A stretch of 6,553 nt of DNA from Hyphomonadaceae bacterium. GTDB lineage: Bacteria; Pseudomonadota; Alphaproteobacteria; Caulobacterales; Aquidulcibacteraceae. The stretch covers positions 1 through 6,553 of the forward strand of contig JAEUMU010000201.1 in NCBI GenBank assembly GCA_016791325.1, in the 5' to 3' direction. Below are positions 1 through 5,423 of this stretch, in pieces. Numbering within the stretch: the first letter of the stretch is position 1; every line of letters begins with the position of its first letter. The position numbers were made by a program, and so were the translations under genes. Under the pieces are notes generated by a model. That model was not told where the DNA came from. It worked only from the letters and a program-made list of their open reading frames with translations, and made no database searches.

Positions 1-31
1 AAGCAGCGAAGGCGGCCCCAAGTCTAATCAT
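1..31 (-). CDS. Start of a probable exported protein, cut by the left edge
   Basis: An ATG on the minus strand at 31-29 opens a frame with no stop to base 1, giving the ten residues MIRLGAAFAA. Upstream on the same strand is a purine-rich Shine-Dalgarno, AAGGGG, about 6 bases before the ATG. A short start with one Arg followed by small hydrophobic residues is what the beginning of a signal peptide looks like, but ten residues cannot prove it. The gene would be divergent from the pseudouridine synthase, with about 70 bp between the two starts. Its function cannot be inferred. The frame could be chance, since only 31 bases are visible, but the ribosome binding site makes a real start more likely than not. 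Confidence 0.45.
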   Translation of the reverse strand, partial: MIRLGAAFAA

Positions 32-87
32 TCGATTCCCCTTCACCTCACCTACAAAAAACCTTGGCGCGAGGGGCGGCCCCATGC

Positions 88-101
88 TTGATCCCGATCA
101 A
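88..101. repeat. Inverted repeat at the rluF start
   Basis: TTGATC-CC-GATCAA is a perfect 6-bp inverted repeat around a 2-bp centre. It ends on the A of the candidate ATG at 101. The size and dyad symmetry would suit a small helix-turn-helix operator, or it may be chance. Nothing else in the sequence assigns a protein to it. Confidence 0.3.
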
Positions 102-859
102 TGACCTGGCGGAAGACCTACTGCGGCACGGAGCCGCAACGCGTGAACAAGTGGCTCGCCGCCGAAAGCGTATGCTCGCGCCGCGAAGCGGAAGCGCTGA
201 TCGCAAAGGGCTTGGTTAAGATTGACGGCGCCCGCGTCGAGGATCCCGGCCGCAAGATCGAACCGGGGCAGACCCTGGAAATCGACGAAGCTAACAGCCG
301 CCCGCAAATCAGCATTGTGCTGAACAAGCCCGTCGGCGTGGTGTCGGCGCAGCCGGAAGGCGATCAGGTGCCGGCTGCGCGCCTGCTTTCCCGCGCCAAT
401 CTGATCGGGCCGCCGCGCAACATGCCCACCAAGCGCACCCGACTCGCGCCTCTAGGGCGGCTCGATCAAGATTCTCGCGGGCTGCTGCTGCTGAGCGAAG
501 ACGGCGTGCTGGCGAAGGCCGTGATCGGCCCGGACTCTAAACTGGATAAGGAATATCTGGTGCGCGTCGAAGGGCGCATCGAGGAGCGGAAGCTCGCCCT
601 GCTGCGCCACGGCCTCTCGCTGGACGGCCGCCAGCTCAAGCCAGCGAAAGTCACCCTGGCCGAGCCCCAGCGCCTTCGCTTCGTACTGATCGAAGGGCGC
701 AACCGACAGATCCGGCGCATGTGCGAAGCAGTGGATTTGCGCGTCAGCGATCTGGTGCGGGTGCGCATTGGGCCTTTGGCGCTGGGCGATCTGCCAGAAG
801 GCAAGTGGCGCGCCCTCACTCCGGCCGAGCGCGAAACGCTGCTCGCGCAAAGTGTTTGA
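101..859 (+). CDS. rluF: 23S rRNA pseudouridine synthase, RluF-like (RsuA/RluB/E/F family)
   Basis: The product should convert one uridine of 23S rRNA to pseudouridine; in E. coli RluF the main target is U2604. Residues ~14-60 form an S4 RNA-binding domain (RVNKWLAAESVCSRREAEAL, then GLVKIDG). The catalytic core follows, with LNKPVGVVS at 74-82 and the family motif GRLDQDSRGLLLL at 119-131, whose D122 is the expected catalytic aspartate. KEYLV (150-154) and NRQIRRMCE (201-209) are also present; the last favours RluF over RsuA/RluB. At 252 residues it lacks the long basic C-terminal tail of E. coli RluF. The start is uncertain. The ATG at 101 has no Shine-Dalgarno of its own, while a GTG at 143 has GGAG nine bases upstream but would cut into the S4 motif. 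The family is certain; the exact target uridine is inferred. Confidence 0.9.
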   Translation: MTWRKTYCGTEPQRVNKWLAAESVCSRREAEALIAKGLVKIDGARVEDPGRKIEPGQTLEIDEANSRPQISIVLNKPVGVVSAQPEGDQVPAARLLSRANLIGPPRNMPTKRTRLAPLGRLDQDSRGLLLLSEDGVLAKAVIGPDSKLDKEYLVRVEGRIEERKLALLRHGLSLDGRQLKPAKVTLAEPQRLRFVLIEGRNRQIRRMCEAVDLRVSDLVRVRIGPLALGDLPEGKWRALTPAERETLLAQSV

Positions 860-905
860 GTGCGATCAAGGCGCCCGCGCCGCGCTCGGGCGAAAAGCGC
901 TTCCC

Positions 906-912
906 AAGGAGG
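906..912 (+). promoter_or_regulatory. Strong Shine-Dalgarno of the 31-residue peptide
   Basis: AAGGAGG lies five bases before the ATG at 918. It is the closest match to the anti-Shine-Dalgarno consensus in the window. It fixes the start of the small gene at 918 rather than at the in-frame ATG at 768, which lies inside rluF. Confidence 0.75.
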
Positions 913-917
913 CGCAT

Positions 918-1013
918 ATGGATTTGCCGTGGTTCGTTTGGTTCGTCGTGGGCGCGATGGGCACGTTCGCTGTCGTCCTTGGCAGCGTGTCTTTACTCAC
1001 CGGGAGCAAGTGA
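918..1013 (+). CDS. 31-residue single-span membrane peptide
   Basis: The function is not recognised. The peptide begins MDLPWFVWFVVGAMG and ends SVSLLTGSK, with an almost unbroken hydrophobic stretch from residue 3 to 27 that is rich in Trp, Phe and Val. There is one acidic residue at the N-terminus and one Lys at the C-terminus, as in a single-span small membrane protein. An AAGGAGG five bases upstream supports translation from 918. The gene lies 58 bp after rluF on the same strand and could be co-transcribed with it. Its last 21 bases overlap the 3' end of the minus-strand DUF4105 gene, and its Leu26 codon TTA is the same three bases as that gene's TAA stop. Small subunits of respiratory or transport complexes look like this, but no specific family match is claimed. 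Confidence 0.6.
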   Translation: MDLPWFVWFVVGAMGTFAVVLGSVSLLTGSK

Positions 1014-1865
1014 CGCCGCGCCACGCCGGCGCAGTTCGCGGAGTAATTCCGCATCGAAGCGCTCTGCTGCGATGGTGTTCAAACCGGTGATGAAATCGGT
1101 CATGTCCGCGCGCTGGTGCGCTGCGGGGAAGCTCTCGCCGGGAATAATGCCGCGGCGGAACAGATATTCATCAGAACGCCCCGTCAGCACGAACGCCGGC
1201 GCCCAATTGAACCCTGCGGCCTTCGCCAGCTCATTGGTGCAGTTGGATGTGATGGTGTTGTAAAAACGCGGCTGGCTTTCCAACGCCTGTGTGCGCTCAA
1301 GCAGGCGCGTGAGCAGAACGCGCCGCTGCTCGGCAGTGATGGCCACCGGATAAACGAACACTTCGTGATCCAGCATCACGGTGCGCCGGGTGAGGAAATC
1401 GCGCGCCGTGCCCCACACATAGGCAAGTTCAAATGCATTGAACACGCCGGCCAGCGCCGAATACTCCTCCCCCGCCTCGCGGCGCGCTTCGATGGTGAGA
1501 CCCAGCAGGCGATCGCCCTCAAACTCGAACAGCAGCAACGTATGCGCCGCCAGCTGCGAGCCAGGCTGCGGCTCAAGCACGAACCAAACCCCGCGCAGCG
1601 CCTCCAGCGTATAGTCCCCATGCGCGTGATACGTTTCCGCCGTTGGCCCTTCGCGCGTGTAAGACCAATCGCTGATCGGCCCCACGCTGAAGCGTTCGGC
1701 CTCGAGTTCGACCTGGGCCGTGCGGCCAAGATAGGGATACCAATCGCGATCCGCCCGCGGCGGGCCCGTCACGCTGGCGCACGCGCCCAGCACCAAGATC
1801 AGCGCGATCGAGGCGAACGCCGGGCGCAACGGGTGAGCGGCGAACCATGTCATCAGTTTTCCCAC
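993..1865 (-). CDS. DUF4105 (Lnb N-terminal-like) periplasmic lipoprotein
   Basis: This is a probable outer-membrane or periplasmic lipoprotein of the DUF4105 family, whose biochemical role is unknown. A hydrophobic signal at residues ~15-28 ends in a lipobox LGAC, with C29 as the lipidated residue. The family pattern follows: AAHTLLLFEFEG (107-118), IEARRE (125-130), EEYSALAG (133-140), a Glu-Leu-Ala-Tyr segment (146-149), VFVYPV (169-174) and FYNTITSNCT (201-210). The invariant-looking His108, Glu/Arg cluster and Cys209 recall a papain-like hydrolase arrangement, but that is inference. Two starts are possible: GTG at 1865 with GGAG eight bases upstream, or ATG at 1853 with GGAG eleven bases upstream. 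Both keep the lipobox. The gene is divergent from sodC (96 bp between starts), and its 3' end overlaps the small membrane peptide by 21 bp. Confidence 0.85.
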   Translation of the reverse strand: MGKLMTWFAAHPLRPAFASIALILVLGACASVTGPPRADRDWYPYLGRTAQVELEAERFSVGPISDWSYTREGPTAETYHAHGDYTLEALRGVWFVLEPQPGSQLAAHTLLLFEFEGDRLLGLTIEARREAGEEYSALAGVFNAFELAYVWGTARDFLTRRTVMLDHEVFVYPVAITAEQRRVLLTRLLERTQALESQPRFYNTITSNCTNELAKAAGFNWAPAFVLTGRSDEYLFRRGIIPGESFPAAHQRADMTDFITGLNTIAAERFDAELLRELRRRGAASLAPGE

Positions 1866-1961
1866 TCCGAGGGCTCCGGTTGAGCCGGCGAGTCTAGACG
1901 AGTTGGAACTGGCTGCGAACTCCTGCGTTGCGCTACGACGCGCTCAATCACAAGGAATCCC
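1866..1961. promoter_or_regulatory. Divergent intergenic region between the DUF4105 gene and sodC
   Basis: These 96 bp must hold the promoters of both divergent lipoprotein genes. They contain the palindrome GTCTAGAC (1892-1899), flanked by CGAG direct repeats (1889-1892 and 1899-1902), and a GANTC site (GAGTC, 1890-1894) that overlaps it. A second GANTC (GAATC, 1955-1959) overlaps the sodC Shine-Dalgarno AAGGAA (1952-1957). I could not place convincing -35/-10 pairs by eye. Confidence 0.5.
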
Positions 1962-2513
1962 ATGAGAATTGCCCTCGCCGCCTCGGTCGCCGCTCTTGCA
2001 GCCGCCTGCACACCCCCTTCCGGAGAACCAGCGCAGCAGCCCAGCAGCGAAACCATGCGCGTTGATATGAGCACGGCAACCGCCGACGGCACGGGCGCCT
2101 CCGTCGGCGTCATCACCATTTCGCAAACCACGCAAGGCGCGACATTTGCGCTTGATCTGCGCGGTTTGCCGCCGGGCGATCACGGCTTTCACGTGCACGA
2201 GCACGGCTCCTGTGCGCCGCACAGCGCAAACGGCCAACCGACGCCGGCCGGCGCCGCCGGCGCGCATTGGGATCCTGATGGGACGGGCGTGCATCTGGGC
2301 CCTGAGGAGCCCGGCCACCTCGGCGACTTGCCGCTGCTGCAGATCACGGACGCAGGCCGCGCCACGCAAACATTGACCGCCCCGCGCATCACCGACGTTG
2401 CGCGCCTGCGCGGGCGGGCGCTGATGATCCATGCCGGCGGCGACAATTACAGCGATATGCCGGCGCCCAATGGCGGGGGCGGCGATCGCATTGCATGTGG
2501 CGTCATCGGCTAA
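1962..2513 (+). CDS. sodC: Cu/Zn superoxide dismutase, lipoprotein form
   Basis: The enzyme dismutates superoxide to oxygen and hydrogen peroxide in the periplasm. The N-terminus is a short lipoprotein signal with lipobox LAAAC (C16), so the protein is predicted to be membrane-anchored. All metal ligands can be seen: His77 and His79 in GFHVHEHGSC, the bridging His102 in GAHWDP, His111, and His119/Asp122 in GHLGDLP, with His157 in MIHAGGDN completing the copper site. Cys84 and Cys179 are the conserved disulphide pair, and Arg176 in GGGGDRIACG is the usual active-site arginine. At 183 residues it has normal length for a bacterial SodC with a short linker. AAGGAA lies just upstream of the ATG. 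The gene is followed after 79 bp by a peroxiredoxin on the same strand, which fits removal of the peroxide it makes. No key residue is missing. Confidence 0.97.
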   Translation: MRIALAASVAALAAACTPPSGEPAQQPSSETMRVDMSTATADGTGASVGVITISQTTQGATFALDLRGLPPGDHGFHVHEHGSCAPHSANGQPTPAGAAGAHWDPDGTGVHLGPEEPGHLGDLPLLQITDAGRATQTLTAPRITDVARLRGRALMIHAGGDNYSDMPAPNGGGGDRIACGVIG

Positions 2514-2524
2514 CTGGCGATCCT

Positions 2525-2554
2525 TTGTGGCGGCGCCTCTTGGCGCATGCTAAT
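2525..2554 (+). promoter_or_regulatory. Weak candidate promoter for the peroxiredoxin gene
   Basis: TTGTGG (2525-2530) and GCTAAT (2549-2554) are separated by 18 bp, about 40 bp before the peroxiredoxin start. Each matches the sigma-70 consensus at only half to two-thirds of positions. A small stem (GCGCC-TCTT-GGCGC, 2533-2546) lies in the spacer. The gene may instead be read through from sodC. Confidence 0.2.
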
Positions 2555-2582
2555 CCGCCCCCACCTGTTCAGAGCAACAAAT

Positions 2583-2587
2583 GGAGG
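2583..2587 (+). promoter_or_regulatory. Shine-Dalgarno that sets the peroxiredoxin start
   Basis: GGAGG lies five bases before the ATG at 2593. An upstream in-frame ATG at 2581 overlaps this ribosome binding site and has none of its own, so 2593 is preferred. The resulting protein begins MALRIGDKAPDF, as is usual for the family. Confidence 0.75.
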
Positions 2588-2592
2588 CGTGC

Positions 2593-3255
2593 ATGGCCCT
2601 GCGCATCGGCGACAAAGCCCCCGATTTCGAAGCCGAGACCACTAAAGGCAGACTTAAGTTTCACGAATGGATCGGCGATAGTTACGCCGTGCTGTTCTCG
2701 CATCCGAAGGATTTCACCCCTGTCTGCACCACGGAGTTGGGCTATCTGGCGAAGCTTGCGCCGGAGTTTGAAAAGCGCGGCGTGAAGATCATCGGCCTTT
2801 CGGTTGATCCCGTCGCCGATCACGAACGCTGGCGCGGCGACATCAAGGAAGTCACCGGCGGCGATGTGCAATATCCGATGATCGGCGATCACGATCTCGC
2901 CGTGGCGAAGCTGTACGACATGCTGCCCGCCGACGCTGGCGAAACCAGCCAAGGCCGCACCGCCGCCACCAACGCCACGGTGCGCACGGTGTTCATCATC
3001 GGCCCCGATAAGCTGATCAAGGCGACGCTCTATTATCCGATGTCATCGGGGCGCAATTTCGATGAAGTTCTGCGCTTGGTGGATTCGATCCAGCTCACGG
3101 CCAAGCATAAGGTCGCCACACCGGTGAACTGGAAGAACGGCGAAGACTGCATCATCGTGCCCGCGGTTTCCGACGATGAAGCCAAACAGCGCTTTCCCGA
3201 TGGCTGGAAGACGCTGAAGCCCTATTTGCGCATCGTGCCGCAGCCCCGAAGCTAG
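2593..3255 (+). CDS. 1-Cys peroxiredoxin, Prx6 subfamily
   Basis: The enzyme is a cytoplasmic thiol peroxidase that reduces hydrogen peroxide and organic hydroperoxides. Its active site is HPKDFTPVCTTELG, with His37, Thr42 and the peroxidatic Cys45, and Arg131 (NATVRTVFIIGPDK) is the conserved supporting arginine. Prx6-type hallmarks follow: LSVDPVADHERW (69-80), YPMIGDHDLAVAKLYDML (94-111), LYYPMSSGRNFDEVLRLVDS (146-165), and a long C-terminal dimerisation domain with TPVNWKNGEDCIIVP. The length of 220 residues is standard for Prx6 and longer than AhpC. No resolving cysteine sits where typical 2-Cys enzymes have one; a second Cys186 lies in the C-terminal domain. The start at 2593 is chosen for its GGAGG. 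The gene follows sodC in the same direction, which suggests a shared role in oxidative-stress defence. Confidence 0.95.
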   Translation: MALRIGDKAPDFEAETTKGRLKFHEWIGDSYAVLFSHPKDFTPVCTTELGYLAKLAPEFEKRGVKIIGLSVDPVADHERWRGDIKEVTGGDVQYPMIGDHDLAVAKLYDMLPADAGETSQGRTAATNATVRTVFIIGPDKLIKATLYYPMSSGRNFDEVLRLVDSIQLTAKHKVATPVNWKNGEDCIIVPAVSDDEAKQRFPDGWKTLKPYLRIVPQPRS

Positions 3256-3268
3256 GCGCCTCATCCTT

Positions 3269-3280
3269 CGCGCCGGCGCG
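3269..3280. repeat. 12-bp perfect palindrome after the peroxiredoxin gene
   Basis: CGCGCCGGCGCG lies in the 71-bp gap between the peroxiredoxin and DUF488 genes. It has no loop and no T-run, so it is not a convincing terminator. GC-only palindromes arise easily in DNA of this composition. Confidence 0.25.
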
Positions 3281-3326
3281 GCCGCTGCTGCACGTCCGCG
3301 CCAGCGCAAGGAAGTGGCGTGAGCCC

Positions 3327-3791
3327 ATGCACAAGGACAAGCAAACGCGCTTCTGCACCATCGGCTATGAGAATGTAGGCGCGCAGGATTTCATCGCGGC
3401 GCTGAAGGCGGCCAAGGTGAGAACGCTGATCGACGTGCGCGAAGTGGCGAACTCGCGCCGCGCCGGTTTCTCCAAGAAATCGCTGGCGGCAAGCTTGAGC
3501 GCAGCCGGCATCGGCTATGTTCATCTGAAAGCGCTGGGCACGCCGAAAGCCGGGCGCGAGGCCGCCCGCAAAGGCGATACGCAAACCATGCATCGCATTT
3601 TCGAGGCCAAGCTGGCGCAGCCGGAAAGCCAGCTCGCGCTGCGCGAAGCGGCGGAAATGGCCAAGGCGGGGCGCGCGTGCCTGATGTGCCTGGAGCATGA
3701 TTGGCGCGAATGCCACCGCGCCATCGTGGCGGACGCGCTTAAGCCGTTTGGCCTGGAGCCGTTGCACCTTTCGCCGCAAGCAGCGCCCTGA
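3327..3791 (+). CDS. DUF488 family protein
   Basis: This is a small cytoplasmic protein of the DUF488 family, whose function is not established. Three family signatures are clear: TIGYENVGAQDFI near the N-terminus (11-23), the loop LIDVREVANSRRAGFSKKSL (34-53) followed by GIGYVHLKALGTPK (61-74), and a C-terminal cysteine/histidine block CLMCLEHDWRECHRAIVAD (118-136) holding Cys118, Cys121, His124, Cys129 and His130. The Cys/His cluster could bind metal or nucleic acid, but this is inference. The length of 154 residues is typical. AAGGAA lies 13 bases before the ATG, a rather long spacing. The gene is 71 bp after the peroxiredoxin on the same strand and may be read with it. Its last 53 bases overlap the convergent membrane-protein gene on the other strand. 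Confidence 0.88.
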   Translation: MHKDKQTRFCTIGYENVGAQDFIAALKAAKVRTLIDVREVANSRRAGFSKKSLAASLSAAGIGYVHLKALGTPKAGREAARKGDTQTMHRIFEAKLAQPESQLALREAAEMAKAGRACLMCLEHDWRECHRAIVADALKPFGLEPLHLSPQAAP

Positions 3792-4434
3792 AAGCAACCA
3801 CCAGCAGCGCGATCCAGGCCAGCGCAAATGTGATGCTGAAGAGGCGCGTGGGCGTAAGCTCGAGCCAGGCCAGCAAAACCGCCGGCAACGGCAGCGCGCA
3901 CAGCACGCCGAGCACCCAGCGCTTCTGCGCGCCGAGCAGGCAGACCGCCGCCATCACCCAAGCATTGGCGGCGAGCGCGCCATATTTGAGCCAATGCCAC
4001 GGCGCGATCGGCAATTGGGCGGGCGCCTGATCATAGTCAGCGGTGATGCGCAATTGCGCGGCGGTCTCCACCACGTCAAACGCTGCGCCCGCAAGCGCAA
4101 ACACAATGGCCAGCAGCGCCAGCATTGAGCGTGCGCCGCCGGCCAGCATCATCGCGCCGGCGCAAAGGAAGATCGCATACGCCGGAATGAAGCCCCACAG
4201 ATCGAGCGTGTTGACGGCGTGCATCGCGCCAAGCGCCGCCTGGTTGGGCGGCAAGCCGAACACGCGCACCAGATCGCCGGCGGTTTCAGCACGCTGAAAC
4301 AGACTGAGCGCCCCAGCCAGGCGCCCGGGCTCGTACGCGGCCGCCACTGCGGGCAGGAAATTGAAACCGACGAAAACGCAAAGCGTGATCACGCCGAACG
4401 CAAGCGTCGCGATCGGCCAGGCGCGGGCGCTCAT
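3739..4434 (-). CDS. Six-span membrane protein of unknown function
   Basis: I do not recognise a named family. The 231 residues contain about six hydrophobic spans at ~8-30, 78-98, 102-122, 152-168, 173-191 and 198-220. A hydrophilic, probably extracytoplasmic or interfacial loop lies at ~33-75, and there is a short polar tail. Span three ends in AGAAFDVVETAAQL, an Asp/Glu pair at the helix end seen in several uncharacterised bacterial membrane proteins; a Trp-His-Trp (146-148) precedes span four. The start is taken at 4434. Its ATG overlaps the TGA of the upstream SDR gene (ATGA, 4431-4434), and no Shine-Dalgarno is visible there, so translation is probably coupled to the SDR. A longer in-frame start at 4482 would add a proline-rich, unlikely leader. 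Its 3' end overlaps the DUF488 gene by 53 bp. Confidence 0.75.
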   Translation of the reverse strand: MSARAWPIATLAFGVITLCVFVGFNFLPAVAAAYEPGRLAGALSLFQRAETAGDLVRVFGLPPNQAALGAMHAVNTLDLWGFIPAYAIFLCAGAMMLAGGARSMLALLAIVFALAGAAFDVVETAAQLRITADYDQAPAQLPIAPWHWLKYGALAANAWVMAAVCLLGAQKRWVLGVLCALPLPAVLLAWLELTPTRLFSITFALAWIALLVVAFRALLAAKGATAPGQTA

Positions 4435-5423
4435 GCCGGGGATTGGCGGGTTTGGAATTGGCCGTAGGGCCGGAAACGCCACAGATAGGTTGGCGCGATG
4501 GATTCGATGCTCTCAAGTTGGGTGACGCCGAGATCCTGCAACGTCAGCGCGGCCGGATCGGCGCCGACGATATTATCGTTATGCAGCATGGTGACTTGAT
4601 CGCCCGTCAACGGAGGGGCGGCGAAAGGCACAAGCTTGAACACCCATTCCAGCACCAGGCCCAACGGATGGGCGAGCACGAAGGGAAGATGCGCCAGCGG
4701 CGCGTTGCGATCGGTTTCGCGGCGGATGAACTGCATCAGCTCCTTGAAGCTGTAGATGTGTGGCCCGCCGAGTTCATAGACGCGGCCCTGCGCCTGGGGA
4801 TTATCCAGCGCGGCGACGACGGCGTCGGCGACATCGCCCACATAAACGGGCTGAAATTTCGTCTTGCCGCCGCCGATCAGCGGCAGCGCGCCGAAGATGG
4901 GGATGGCGGCAGCAGTTTGCGCCATGGCGCCGAAGCGATTGAAGAAATGATCCTCCGGGCCGAACACGATCGAAGGGCGCAGGATGGTGGCGCTGGACGC
5001 CGCCTCCAGCATCGCCCGCTCACCGCGATACTTGGTGCGCGCATAGCGCGCTCCTTTCGCCGCCGCACCCAGCGCGGAAACATGTACAATGCGCTTGATG
5101 CCTCGCTTGGCCGCGGCTTCAGCGATCGCGCGCGGCGCTTCAACGTGCAGCGTCTCGAAGTTCTGCTTTCCGCTTTCGTGCAGCACGGCGACGAGATTGA
5201 CGACAGCATCGGCGCCTTCCAGCGCAGCGGCCATCGACTCTGGAAAACGCACGTTGGCCTGCACGATTTGAATTTGGCCGACATCGCCCATCAAACGCAG
5301 CTCATGGCCAAGATGAGGACGGCGCATCGCGACACGCACGCGCTTGCCCCGCTTGGCGAGCGCACGCACCACCTGCTTGCCGATGAAGCCGGCGCCGCCG
5401 AACACCACGACCAGATCGCTCAT
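4431..5423 (-). CDS. Complex I NDUFA9-family SDR (atypical NAD(P)-binding protein)
   Basis: This is an atypical short-chain dehydrogenase of the group related to mitochondrial complex I subunit NDUFA9. The N-terminal Rossmann fold shows VVVFGGAGFIGKQVVRALAK (5-24), with the glycine motif GGAGFIG at 9-15. Then come VVNLVAVLHES (74-84) and RIVHVSALGA (111-120), a YxxxK pair (Tyr127, Lys131) in RYARTKYRGE, and LRPSIVFGPEDHFFNRF (148-164). QPVYVGDVADAVVAAL (191-206) and YELGGPHIYSFKELM (216-230) complete the family pattern. The length of 330 residues fits. In alphaproteobacteria these proteins may assist or associate with NADH dehydrogenase or act as separate oxidoreductases; the role here is not shown by the sequence. 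Its stop overlaps the start of the membrane-protein gene downstream (ATGA), making a two-gene operon. The Shine-Dalgarno is weak (GGGAACGGA directly before ATG). Confidence 0.93.
   Translation of the reverse strand: MSDLVVVFGGAGFIGKQVVRALAKRGKRVRVAMRRPHLGHELRLMGDVGQIQIVQANVRFPESMAAALEGADAVVNLVAVLHESGKQNFETLHVEAPRAIAEAAAKRGIKRIVHVSALGAAAKGARYARTKYRGERAMLEAASSATILRPSIVFGPEDHFFNRFGAMAQTAAAIPIFGALPLIGGGKTKFQPVYVGDVADAVVAALDNPQAQGRVYELGGPHIYSFKELMQFIRRETDRNAPLAHLPFVLAHPLGLVLEWVFKLVPFAAPPLTGDQVTMLHNDNIVGADPAALTLQDLGVTQLESIESIAPTYLWRFRPYGQFQTRQSPA

Noticed and set aside
768..1013. An 81-codon frame ending at the same stop as the 31-residue peptide
   Set aside because: The extra N-terminal part lies inside rluF in another frame and reads as composition noise. 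The strong Shine-Dalgarno points to the ATG at 918.
1116..1883. A 255-codon open frame on the plus strand
   Set aside because: It is antisense to the DUF4105 gene, and its translation is an Arg/Gln-rich composition with no recognisable motif.
2533..2546. GCGCC-TCTT-GGCGC hairpin after sodC as a terminator
   Set aside because: The stem is only 5 bp and no T-run follows, so intrinsic termination is not supported.
3269..3280. CGCGCCGGCGCG as a terminator or operator after the peroxiredoxin
   Set aside because: It has no loop and no T-run and consists only of G and C, which is likely by chance in this composition.
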